Part shown: piece by piece, positions 34,980 through 41,873 of the stretch | Layout of the letters: every line of letters starts with the position of its first letter | Numbering within the stretch: position 1 is the first letter of the stretch | Assembly (NCBI RefSeq): GCF_000282095.2 | Contig: NZ_AKKC02000011.1 | Coordinates: 186,001-250,000, forward strand | From: Rhizobium sp. CF080 | GTDB taxonomy: Bacteria > Pseudomonadota > Alphaproteobacteria > Rhizobiales > Rhizobiaceae | Direction: 5' to 3' | Length of the DNA stretch: 64,000 bases | Program-made: the position numbers and the translations under genes | Notes under the pieces: generated by a model | Told to the model about the DNA's origin: nothing | Databases searched by the model: none | The model's input: only the letters and a program-made list of their open reading frames with translations

Positions 34980-36232
34980 GCGCTGAGCCGCTCGATATCG
35001 GCTCCGCATTGGCGAAGCTTGCGGTCGAGTTGTTCGTAACCGCGGTCGAGATGGTAGACGCGATTGATAACCGTTTCGCCCGATGACACGAGCCCGGCGA
35101 GCACGAGCGAAACGGAAGCGCGCAGATCCGTTGCCATCACCTGCGCCCCTTTCAACGGCGCGCCGCCGCGCACCAGCGCGGTGGTTCCCTGGAGCGCTAT
35201 ATTGGCTCCGAGGCGCATCAGTTCCGGCACATGCATGAAGCGGCTTTCGAAGACGGTTTCGCGGATGAGCGATGCCCCTTCCGCGCAGGCGGCGAGGGCC
35301 ATGAATTGCGCCTGGAGATCGGTCGGGAAACCCGGATAGGGCTCGGTGGTGATGTCGGTCGCCCTCAGCGGTCCTTCGCGCGAAACGACGAGCCCGCGGT
35401 CGCTCGGCCAGATGCTGACGCCCATCGCCTCCAGCACCTGCACGATGGAGGCCATGTTTTCCAGCCGTGCGTTGGTGAGCTCCAGCATGCCGCCGGTGAT
35501 GGCGGCTGCCACGGCGTAGGTTCCGGCTTCGATACGGTCGGGAATGCCGTGATGTTTCGCCGGCTGCCAGGTCGTCGCGCCTTCCACCAGGATGCGGTGG
35601 GTGCCGGCGCCGTCGATACGTGCGCCCATGGCGATCAGGCAGGCGGCGAGATCGGCGACTTCGGGCTCGCGGGCGGCGTTGAGGATCTCGGTTTCGCCCT
35701 TGGCGGCGGTGGCGGCCATCATCGCCGTCTCGGTGGCGCCGACGGAGGGCGAGGGAAGCACGATGCGTCCGCCCTTCAAACCGCCCGTTGCCGAGGCGAC
35801 GATCAGGCCGCTCTCGATATCGATATCGGCTCCGAGTGCTGCAAGCGCCTTGATATGCATGTCGACCGGCCGCGCGCCGATGGCGCAGCCGCCGGGAAGC
35901 GAAACGCGGGCCTGGCCGAAGCGGGCGAGCAGTGGCGCAAGAACGAGCACGGTGGCGCGCATCTTGCGGACGGTGTCGTAGGAGGTCTCGTTCGAGACGA
36001 TCGCCTTGGCATCGATGACGGTGGAATGGCCGGTGCGGGTGACGGCGGCGCCGTGCAGCTCGACCACGCCGAGCATGTTTTCCACGTCGCTGACTTGCGG
36101 CAGGTTGGTGAGCTCGACCGGGTAGGGGCTGAGCAGCGTCGCCGCGATCTGCGGAAGGGCCGCGTTTTTCGCCCCGGCAATGGTGACGGCACCCTGGAGC
36201 CGATGACCGCCGACGATCCGTAATCTGTCCAT
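34976..36232 (-). CDS. murA: UDP-N-acetylglucosamine 1-carboxyvinyltransferase paralog
   Basis: Transfers enolpyruvate to UDP-GlcNAc, the first committed murein precursor step. The 418-residue product has K22-N23 (IAGAKNAALP), the catalytic cysteine at 116 (SLPGGCAIGARPVDMHI) and the usual repeated inside-out barrel segments, so it should be active and fosfomycin-sensitive. Finding it first in a recycling and uptake operon is unusual; the housekeeping murA of rhizobia normally lies elsewhere, so this is probably a second copy. A promoter with the shared operator lies upstream. Confidence 0.9.
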   Translation of the reverse strand: MDRLRIVGGHRLQGAVTIAGAKNAALPQIAATLLSPYPVELTNLPQVSDVENMLGVVELHGAAVTRTGHSTVIDAKAIVSNETSYDTVRKMRATVLVLAPLLARFGQARVSLPGGCAIGARPVDMHIKALAALGADIDIESGLIVASATGGLKGGRIVLPSPSVGATETAMMAATAAKGETEILNAAREPEVADLAACLIAMGARIDGAGTHRILVEGATTWQPAKHHGIPDRIEAGTYAVAAAITGGMLELTNARLENMASIVQVLEAMGVSIWPSDRGLVVSREGPLRATDITTEPYPGFPTDLQAQFMALAACAEGASLIRETVFESRFMHVPELMRLGANIALQGTTALVRGGAPLKGAQVMATDLRASVSLVLAGLVSSGETVINRVYHLDRGYEQLDRKLRQCGADIERLSA

Positions 36233-36286
36233 GACGAAACCTGTCGAAGAGGTGCAGTGAATCTCAAATCATTCTACGCTTTCTCG

Positions 36287-36335
36287 AAACTAAACCACCC
36301 GGCGTTCCTGTCAATCATTCGGAATTTTTTATTCG
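36287..36335. promoter_or_regulatory. Operator and murA-operon promoter, divergent to rpiR
   Basis: GGAATTTTTTATTCG (36321-36335) is identical to the copy at 4938-4952. On the minus strand TTGACA (36314 to 36309) follows after 6 bases, and TAGTTT (36292 to 36287) lies 16 bp further. The same short motif CCTGTCAAT also flanks the copy at 4938. Confidence 0.65.
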
Positions 36336-36460
36336 TTTGTGCGACGTAATCTGCGATAATCCATCCTGGGGTCGAGAATGGAAACTGTGTTGCAGACGGG
36401 CGTTGCGGTGATATCCTCCACTATTGCCCAAACCGTATCGCGAAGCTTCCGAAGGAACGC

Positions 36461-37312
36461 ATGTCAGTCTTAAAGAAGATCAACGCGCAGCTCGAGGATA
36501 TGGCGCCGGCGGACCGGGAGATCGGCCAGTTCATCCTCGACAATCCGGACCAGATGCTGCGGCTTTCCTCCGCAGCACTTGCCGCCGAGACAGGGCGCAG
36601 CCAGTCGAGCGTCGTGAAGTTCAGCCAGAAGCTGGGTTTTGCGGGGTACCAGGAGCTGAAGCTCGCCGTCAGCGAGGCGAAGGCTCAGGAATGGCATGCG
36701 CCGCCGGGAATGATCCACGGCTCGATCGAGGTCGGCGACAGTTATCTGACCATCCTGCAGAAGCTGATCGGCAGCAAGATGCTCTCCATGCAGCAAACGC
36801 TTGCGGTCAACAACGAGCAGGAGATCGAACGGGCGCTGACCGCTCTCAACGATGCGCGGCGCATCCATATGGCCGGCGTCGGTGCCTCGTCGCTGGTCGC
36901 CCGCGACTTTTCCTACAAGCTGATGAAGCTCGGCCGCAACGTGCTGCATGACAGCGACAGCCATGTGCAGATGGCGAATGTCTCGACGCTCAACAGCCAG
37001 GACGTGCTGCTCGCGCTCTCCTATTCCGGCACCAGTATCGAGACGCTCAGGATCACCGAGCTCGCGCGCCAGCGCGGCGCGACGGTGATTGCCATTACCG
37101 GTCTCAACGCCAATGCGCTGATGCAGGCGGCGGATATCCGGCTTTATACGGTCGCCGACGAGGAGCGCGTGCGCTCATCCTCGATCACGGCGCGCGACGC
37201 GCAGCTGATGCTGACGGACTTGCTGTTCATCCTGCTCGTCCAGCGCCAGCCGGACGCCAATGAATACGTCCACAACAGCGAGCTTGCGGTCTCGGTCCTG
37301 AAGACCAAGTAA
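36461..37312 (+). CDS. RpiR-family transcriptional regulator (MurR-like)
   Basis: A 283-residue regulator with an N-terminal HTH_6 domain (about 1-77, AETGRSQSSVVKFSQKLGF) and a C-terminal SIS domain (about 125-265; GVGASSLVARDFSYKL, LALSYSGTSIETL) that binds a phosphosugar. GAAGGA lies just before the ATG. Divergence from the murA-murQ2-anmK operon and the recurring operator point to MurNAc-6-phosphate or GlcNAc-6-phosphate as effector (inference). The operator lies upstream of the -35 in all four promoters, so it may activate as well as repress. Confidence 0.9.
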   Translation: MSVLKKINAQLEDMAPADREIGQFILDNPDQMLRLSSAALAAETGRSQSSVVKFSQKLGFAGYQELKLAVSEAKAQEWHAPPGMIHGSIEVGDSYLTILQKLIGSKMLSMQQTLAVNNEQEIERALTALNDARRIHMAGVGASSLVARDFSYKLMKLGRNVLHDSDSHVQMANVSTLNSQDVLLALSYSGTSIETLRITELARQRGATVIAITGLNANALMQAADIRLYTVADEERVRSSSITARDAQLMLTDLLFILLVQRQPDANEYVHNSELAVSVLKTK

Positions 37313-37322
37313 CGCATCAAGC

Positions 37323-37973
37323 TCACGCGGCCCTGCGATGCTTCAGCCGCATGACTTTGAAGAACCCATTCGGGAACACGCGGCGGATGCCCGCGACTTC
37401 GAAATCGCCGCGACGCTCGGCCCATTCGGCAATCCGGGCGATGCGGAACGACGAGCTCCACCCGACCCGATGCACCAGCGGCGCCACCACATCTTCGATC
37501 GCGCCCTGCAGCCCACGCCCGTCACCGAGCTTGCTCGCGACGATGATCTCGCCGCCGGGACGCAACACGCGGGCGCATTCGTCGAGCGCACGTTCGGGAT
37601 CCGGGATCAGCGTGATGACGAAGGGCAGGCAGACGACATCGAACGAGCGGTCGACAAAATCCAGGTTGTGCGCGTCCATGACATGCAGCGATTGAACATG
37701 GACAAGCCCGTGACGGGCAACCTTTTCGCGCGCCTTGGCGATCATGTGTTCGGAAAGATCGATGCCGGTGACGCGGCAGTGTTTCGGGTAATAGGGCAAT
37801 ACGAGCCCGGTGCCGACGCCGACTTCGAGGATGTCCCGTCCTGCTTCGGCGGCAAGCCTTGCGACCGTGCGATGCCCGTCGCGCAGCAAGCCGCGATAGA
37901 CCCGGTCATAGACCGGCGCCCACCGTTCATACACCTTCTGCTGATGTTCGGCGCTGTTGCGGATCACTGCCAA
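37323..37973 (-). CDS. Class I SAM-dependent methyltransferase (PmtA-like)
   Basis: A 216-residue cytoplasmic methyltransferase with motif I ILEVGVGTGLVLPYY, motif II VTGIDLSEHMIAKA and the post-motif FDVVCLPFVITLIPDPERAL. Length and the opening YERWAPVYDRVYRGLL resemble phosphatidylethanolamine N-methyltransferase PmtA of the Rhodobacter/Sinorhizobium type, which makes phosphatidylcholine, but the family also has ubiquinone-type relatives. It is convergent with the RpiR gene, only 10 bp away, and not obviously tied to its neighbours. Confidence 0.78.
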   Translation of the reverse strand: MAVIRNSAEHQQKVYERWAPVYDRVYRGLLRDGHRTVARLAAEAGRDILEVGVGTGLVLPYYPKHCRVTGIDLSEHMIAKAREKVARHGLVHVQSLHVMDAHNLDFVDRSFDVVCLPFVITLIPDPERALDECARVLRPGGEIIVASKLGDGRGLQGAIEDVVAPLVHRVGWSSSFRIARIAEWAERRGDFEVAGIRRVFPNGFFKVMRLKHRRAA

Positions 37974-38068
37974 GATCGTCCCCCTCCGGTTTGCCCCGCG
38001 TCGGGCTGAAACTCAGGACGAAAACGATAGTACCGCTTCGCGACGGTTTTGCGACAGGGTTTTTGACG

Positions 38069-38689
38069 TCACAGGGCGCGCATCGCGGCGATGAATTCTC
38101 TCGCCTTTTCCCCGATGGAGGCGAGGTCGGAACCGGGTTTGTAAAGGGAAGAGCCGATGCCGAACCCGGCCGTACCCGCCTGCGCATAGACTGCCATGTT
38201 GTCCGGTGTGACGCCGCCGACGGCAAGCACTGGAATATGCTTCGGCAGCACCGCCTTCCACGCCTTGATGACATAGGGCGGGATCGCTTCCGCCGGAAAC
38301 GCCTTGATGCCGGTTGCGCCGGCCTCGATCGCCGCGAAGGCTTCCGTCGGGGTTGCGACACCCGGCAGGCTCACCATGCCGGCCGCGCGGCTGGCCTTGA
38401 TGACTTCGACATTCGCGTTCGGCGAGATGATCACCTTGGCGCCTGTCGCTGCTACGTCGGCGACCTGGGCTGTTGTCAGTACGGTGCCGGCGCCGATCAG
38501 CGCCTGGTCGCCGAAACGCTTGACGAGCTTTTCGATGCTCTTCAGCGGATCGGGGGAGTTGAGCGGGACTTCGATGATCCGCCAGCCCGCCTCGACGAGC
38601 ACCTCGCCCACGCTTTCAGCCTCTTCCGGCTTGATGCCGCGCAAGATGGCGACCAGATTGCATGCCTTGAGCGCCTCTTCGAAGGTCAT
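38069..38689 (-). CDS. dgoA: 2-dehydro-3-deoxy-6-phosphogalactonate aldolase
   Basis: A 206-residue class I aldolase of the KDPG/KDPGal type, cleaving the phosphorylated keto-deoxy acid to pyruvate and glyceraldehyde-3-phosphate. The substrate-binding motif AILRGIKPEEAE and the Schiff-base lysine in GIKAFPAEAIPP are present. It lies 13 bp after a DgoK gene in a minus-strand operon starting with an enolase-family dehydratase, the standard order for galactonate catabolism. Confidence 0.9.
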   Translation of the reverse strand: MTFEEALKACNLVAILRGIKPEEAESVGEVLVEAGWRIIEVPLNSPDPLKSIEKLVKRFGDQALIGAGTVLTTAQVADVAATGAKVIISPNANVEVIKASRAAGMVSLPGVATPTEAFAAIEAGATGIKAFPAEAIPPYVIKAWKAVLPKHIPVLAVGGVTPDNMAVYAQAGTAGFGIGSSLYKPGSDLASIGEKAREFIAAMRAL

Positions 38690-38702
38690 CTCGGAACTCC
38701 CT

Positions 38703-39638
38703 TTAATTCTTTGCAGTAGCGTGTGCGGCGATCAGCAGGATGCCGCGCTTGGCGGCATTGTCCGGGCCGGGTTCGACCGTCAACCCGAACAGGGGAGCGA
38801 TGCGGCCGTAGCGGCTGTTGAGCACGTTGTTGCCGACGATGCCGATCGTATTGCCGGTCCTGAACCATCCGGCAGCGCGGGCCTGGCGGAATTCCGAGCC
38901 GATGACGAGGCCGGAGACGTAATCCAGAATATCCTCCGGTTTCAGCTTGCCGTCGAGAATGCCGGTGCGGGCGCTGAAGATCGCCGAGAGAAAGGCGTCG
39001 GCGGCAGCCGAATCGCTTGCTGCAAATTCCGCGCCGCGATCGAAGGCCGTCCAGTTCGGTTCGGCGCCGGGTTGCGGCTCCAAGGCCTTGGCGATGAACG
39101 AATGTTTGGTCAGGAGCGCAAACACCTCGCCGGTCGCATAAGTCTGGAACCCGTCGATGCGATTGTCCTTGATCCGTGCCCATTTGCTGTGGGTGCCGGG
39201 CAGGACAAGGGTGCGGTCACGGTCGAGGCCGTAACCGACGATCTGGGTTTCCTCGCCGCGCATCACATCCGGAAACGGTTTGGCGGCCGGATCGCGCATG
39301 CCGGGCAGGAAGGTGATGACCGCGCTGTTCGCCAGCGTCAGCCTTTTCGTTCCGGCGGCAAGTTCGGCGACACCGCCCGGCGTATCGACATAGGGCACTT
39401 CCACCCAGCCGTTGCGGCTGGTGATCATGCCGCTTGCCAGAACCGGCAGGGGACCATGTGCCAAAAACCATTCGCCGACGGTCTCCATCAGCGCCGCCTC
39501 GAACGCGCCGTCCTTGACGAACTGGATGCCGCCGCTCGACGTGTCGCGGGTATCGAGCGTCTCGCCTGTTTCCGAAACCAGCATGGCGCGCAACGAGCTT
39601 GTTCCCCAATCGAGGATGATCGAGGTGGGTATTGGCAT
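38703..39638 (-). CDS. dgoK: 2-dehydro-3-deoxygalactonokinase, canonical copy
   Basis: A 311-residue kinase phosphorylating 2-keto-3-deoxygalactonate at C6. The N-terminal nucleotide motif ILDWGTSSLRAML is intact, followed by GMITSRNGWVE, FLPGMRDP, DVMRGEETQ and LPGTHSKWA, all typical for DgoK. GGGAGAA precedes the ATG. A second, divergent copy ends 2 bp upstream. Confidence 0.91.
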   Translation of the reverse strand: MPIPTSIILDWGTSSLRAMLVSETGETLDTRDTSSGGIQFVKDGAFEAALMETVGEWFLAHGPLPVLASGMITSRNGWVEVPYVDTPGGVAELAAGTKRLTLANSAVITFLPGMRDPAAKPFPDVMRGEETQIVGYGLDRDRTLVLPGTHSKWARIKDNRIDGFQTYATGEVFALLTKHSFIAKALEPQPGAEPNWTAFDRGAEFAASDSAAADAFLSAIFSARTGILDGKLKPEDILDYVSGLVIGSEFRQARAAGWFRTGNTIGIVGNNVLNSRYGRIAPLFGLTVEPGPDNAAKRGILLIAAHATAKN

Positions 39639-39640
39639 GG

Positions 39641-40561
39641 TTATATTTCTCCCGAAGCTTTCGCCCCTTCGATAGCCCGTGACCTATCGCCCTGTCGAGA
39701 GGCGACCCGGCGGAAACCGGCGGCGATGTCGGATGCGACGAGGTTTGGCTGCGCACCGAAGAGTTCAAGCGCCGCCTTGTAACGCTCGGCAAGTGCGGCG
39801 TGACCGACGATATTGATTTTCTTCGATCTGTCCGACCCAAGCGCTTCGGAGATTTCCGCGCCGATCATCAGGCCTGCGAGGTAATCGGCAATCTCTTCGG
39901 GCGCCAGCCGGTCGAATAATACGAGACTGCGGGCAGAAAAGATGCGGGCTAGAATGCGGCCGGGCAGGGTGTTCTCTTCATAGGCCGTCTGGACGCCGCG
40001 GCGAAATGCCTCTGGGCGCTCTTCATAGGTCGCGGGGATGAGGCGAGAGACGAGCGAATCTTTTTTGAGCAGATTGAGGATTTCACCGGACATGTAGGTG
40101 GTGATGGCGGTGATGCGCCCGCCTTCCATGGTCACCCATTTGGCATGTGGGCCGGGGAGCACGAAGATGCCGTCGGTTTCCGTGAGGCCGAAGAGCGACA
40201 TTTCCTCGCCGCGCATCACGTCGGGAAGCGGCTTCGTCTGGGCGATGCCGGGCAGGAAGATCAGCGGCGGCAGGCCTTCCACCTGATGGATGATTGCCTG
40301 CGCCAGGAGGTCGGCAGGGCCAGCCGGCACGGGCGCAAACGGGCTTTCGATCCAGCCATTGCGGCTGGTGACCATGCCCGAAAACAGGATCTTTTCCGCC
40401 TTGTCGATCCAGTCCCCGAGCTCTTCCCTGAGCGTGGTTTCGAAATCGCCGGCGGCGACCTCGGTGGTGCCGCGATCGCTCTTCTTTTCACCGAGTGCCG
40501 TTTCGTCGTCGAGAAGCAGTGCCCGGAAAGCGGCGGAAGTCCATTCGATGGCAATATACAT
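39641..40561 (-). CDS. Second DgoK-family protein with altered nucleotide motif
   Basis: A 306-residue paralog of the adjacent DgoK. Most blocks are kept (GMVTSRNGWIE, FLPGIAQTK, DVMRGEEMS, LPGPHAKWV). However, the phosphate-1 motif reads AIEWTSAAFRALL where DgoK has ILDWGTSS, so both the aspartate and glycine are replaced. It could have altered activity, another phosphoryl donor, or a non-catalytic role in a heteromer. It lies 18 bp after the enolase-family gene. Confidence 0.83.
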   Translation of the reverse strand: MYIAIEWTSAAFRALLLDDETALGEKKSDRGTTEVAAGDFETTLREELGDWIDKAEKILFSGMVTSRNGWIESPFAPVPAGPADLLAQAIIHQVEGLPPLIFLPGIAQTKPLPDVMRGEEMSLFGLTETDGIFVLPGPHAKWVTMEGGRITAITTYMSGEILNLLKKDSLVSRLIPATYEERPEAFRRGVQTAYEENTLPGRILARIFSARSLVLFDRLAPEEIADYLAGLMIGAEISEALGSDRSKKINIVGHAALAERYKAALELFGAQPNLVASDIAAGFRRVASRQGDRSRAIEGAKASGEI

Positions 40562-40579
40562 GAAACAATCCTCAAGGAA

Positions 40580-41731
40580 TCAGTAGGCGGGTTTGACCGG
40601 GAACCAGTCCTTGCGCTCGGTATCGAGATAAGCGCCGGCAATGCCGGGTACGCGATATTTTTCGAGCATTTCAATATCCACCTCGACGCCGAGGCCCGGC
40701 CCTTCCGGCACCTCGAACCGGCCGTCCTTCAGAACCGGCGGATTGGGCGAGACATCGCCGCCGAGATAGGCGCGTTCGGTATCGATGGCGATCGACATGT
40801 TCGGCAGTGAGGCCGCGAGGTGGATATAGGCGGATTGCGACAGCGCGAGTTCGGCGCCGGAATGCAGCGTTACCGTGATGCCGACCGATTCGCAGATCGC
40901 AGCCGCCTTGATCGTCTGCCAGAGGCCGCCTGCCTCGTGCGGATCGAGGAGCACGACATCGGCGGCATTGGCGCGGATGATGTTGCCGACGTCGGAGAGG
41001 GTATAAGCGCTTTCGTCGAGCGCGATCGGTACCGAGGAGTTCGCGACGAGAGCCGCATGGCCGGCAAGGTCATCGAGTTCCAGCGGCTGTTCCACATAGG
41101 CGGGATCGAAGGCCTTCAGCTTTTCGAGTTGGCGCTTGGCGGTCGCCGGGTTCCAGGCGCCGTTGACGTCGAGCCGGAGTGGATGATCGCCGATCACCTT
41201 TCGGGACGTCTCGGCGAGCGCGATGTCGCTCTTTTCGTCGAAACCGATCTTCACCTTGAAGGTCGTGTAGCCGAGATCGAGGAACCGCTTCAGCCGTTCG
41301 GCAAGACCCTTGGGATCGTTGGTGAAGAGATAGGCTGCCGCCTCGACGTCCTTGCGCCAGCGGCCGCCCCACATGGCATGGAGCGGCAGGTTCGCCTGTT
41401 TGCCGAGCGCATCCCACATCGCCATTTCCATGGCGCAGATCGCCATCACCGCCGCGCGCTTGTGATGATAGAAGCCGGCGCCGAGCACATGCCGGTGGAA
41501 TCGCTCGGCATCCGCGACCGGATATCCGACCGCCAGCGGCGCGACGATATCGGCGAACACCGCCGGCACGTTGGCGATCAGCGAGATCGTCTCGCCCCAG
41601 CCGATGATTCCTGCGTCCGTTTCTATCCGGCAGATCAGCCGGGTCGTCCCGATTCGCCGCCCGGAACCCCACAGGATGTTCTCGGTGAACGGCATACGGA
41701 CCAGCCAATGGTCCACTTTGGTGATGCGCAA
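40580..41731 (-). CDS. Enolase-superfamily sugar-acid dehydratase/cycloisomerase (dgo locus)
   Basis: About 383 residues. The K-x-K motif is TTFKVKIGFDE; metal ligands are in LDVNGAWNP, YVEQPLEL and IALDESAYT; HSGAELALSQ follows at the end of the barrel. The order MR-family gene, dgoK, dgoK, dgoA suggests it makes 2-keto-3-deoxygalactonate or an equivalent, though it does not carry the HNPLGP signature I associate with DgoD. The start is probably the TTG at 41731, preceded by GGGAGGATATC; the long upstream frame covers the divergent promoter. Confidence 0.82.
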   Translation of the reverse strand: MRITKVDHWLVRMPFTENILWGSGRRIGTTRLICRIETDAGIIGWGETISLIANVPAVFADIVAPLAVGYPVADAERFHRHVLGAGFYHHKRAAVMAICAMEMAMWDALGKQANLPLHAMWGGRWRKDVEAAAYLFTNDPKGLAERLKRFLDLGYTTFKVKIGFDEKSDIALAETSRKVIGDHPLRLDVNGAWNPATAKRQLEKLKAFDPAYVEQPLELDDLAGHAALVANSSVPIALDESAYTLSDVGNIIRANAADVVLLDPHEAGGLWQTIKAAAICESVGITVTLHSGAELALSQSAYIHLAASLPNMSIAIDTERAYLGGDVSPNPPVLKDGRFEVPEGPGLGVEVDIEMLEKYRVPGIAGAYLDTERKDWFPVKPAY

Positions 41732-41778
41732 GATATCCTCCCATGCACGGCAACTTCCTTGCCGCTCCAGTTTCGTTG

Positions 41779-41807
41779 TTGACATGGAACTTAGTTCCAA
41801 GATATCT
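41779..41807 (+). promoter_or_regulatory. Promoter with IclR-type operator in the spacer
   Basis: TTGACA (41779-41784) is followed by the palindrome TGGAAC-TTA-GTTCCA (41785-41799), then ATATCT (41802-41807) at 17-bp spacing. The operator thus fills the promoter spacer, the classic position for repression. It serves the IclR/SMP-30 gene and may also serve the divergent operon. Confidence 0.7.
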
Positions 41808-41873
41808 CTCTTGGCAAGGGCGAGGCGGCATGCTGTGGGAGCGGCACCAAAAATCGTCGTCCAGGGAGAGGGC

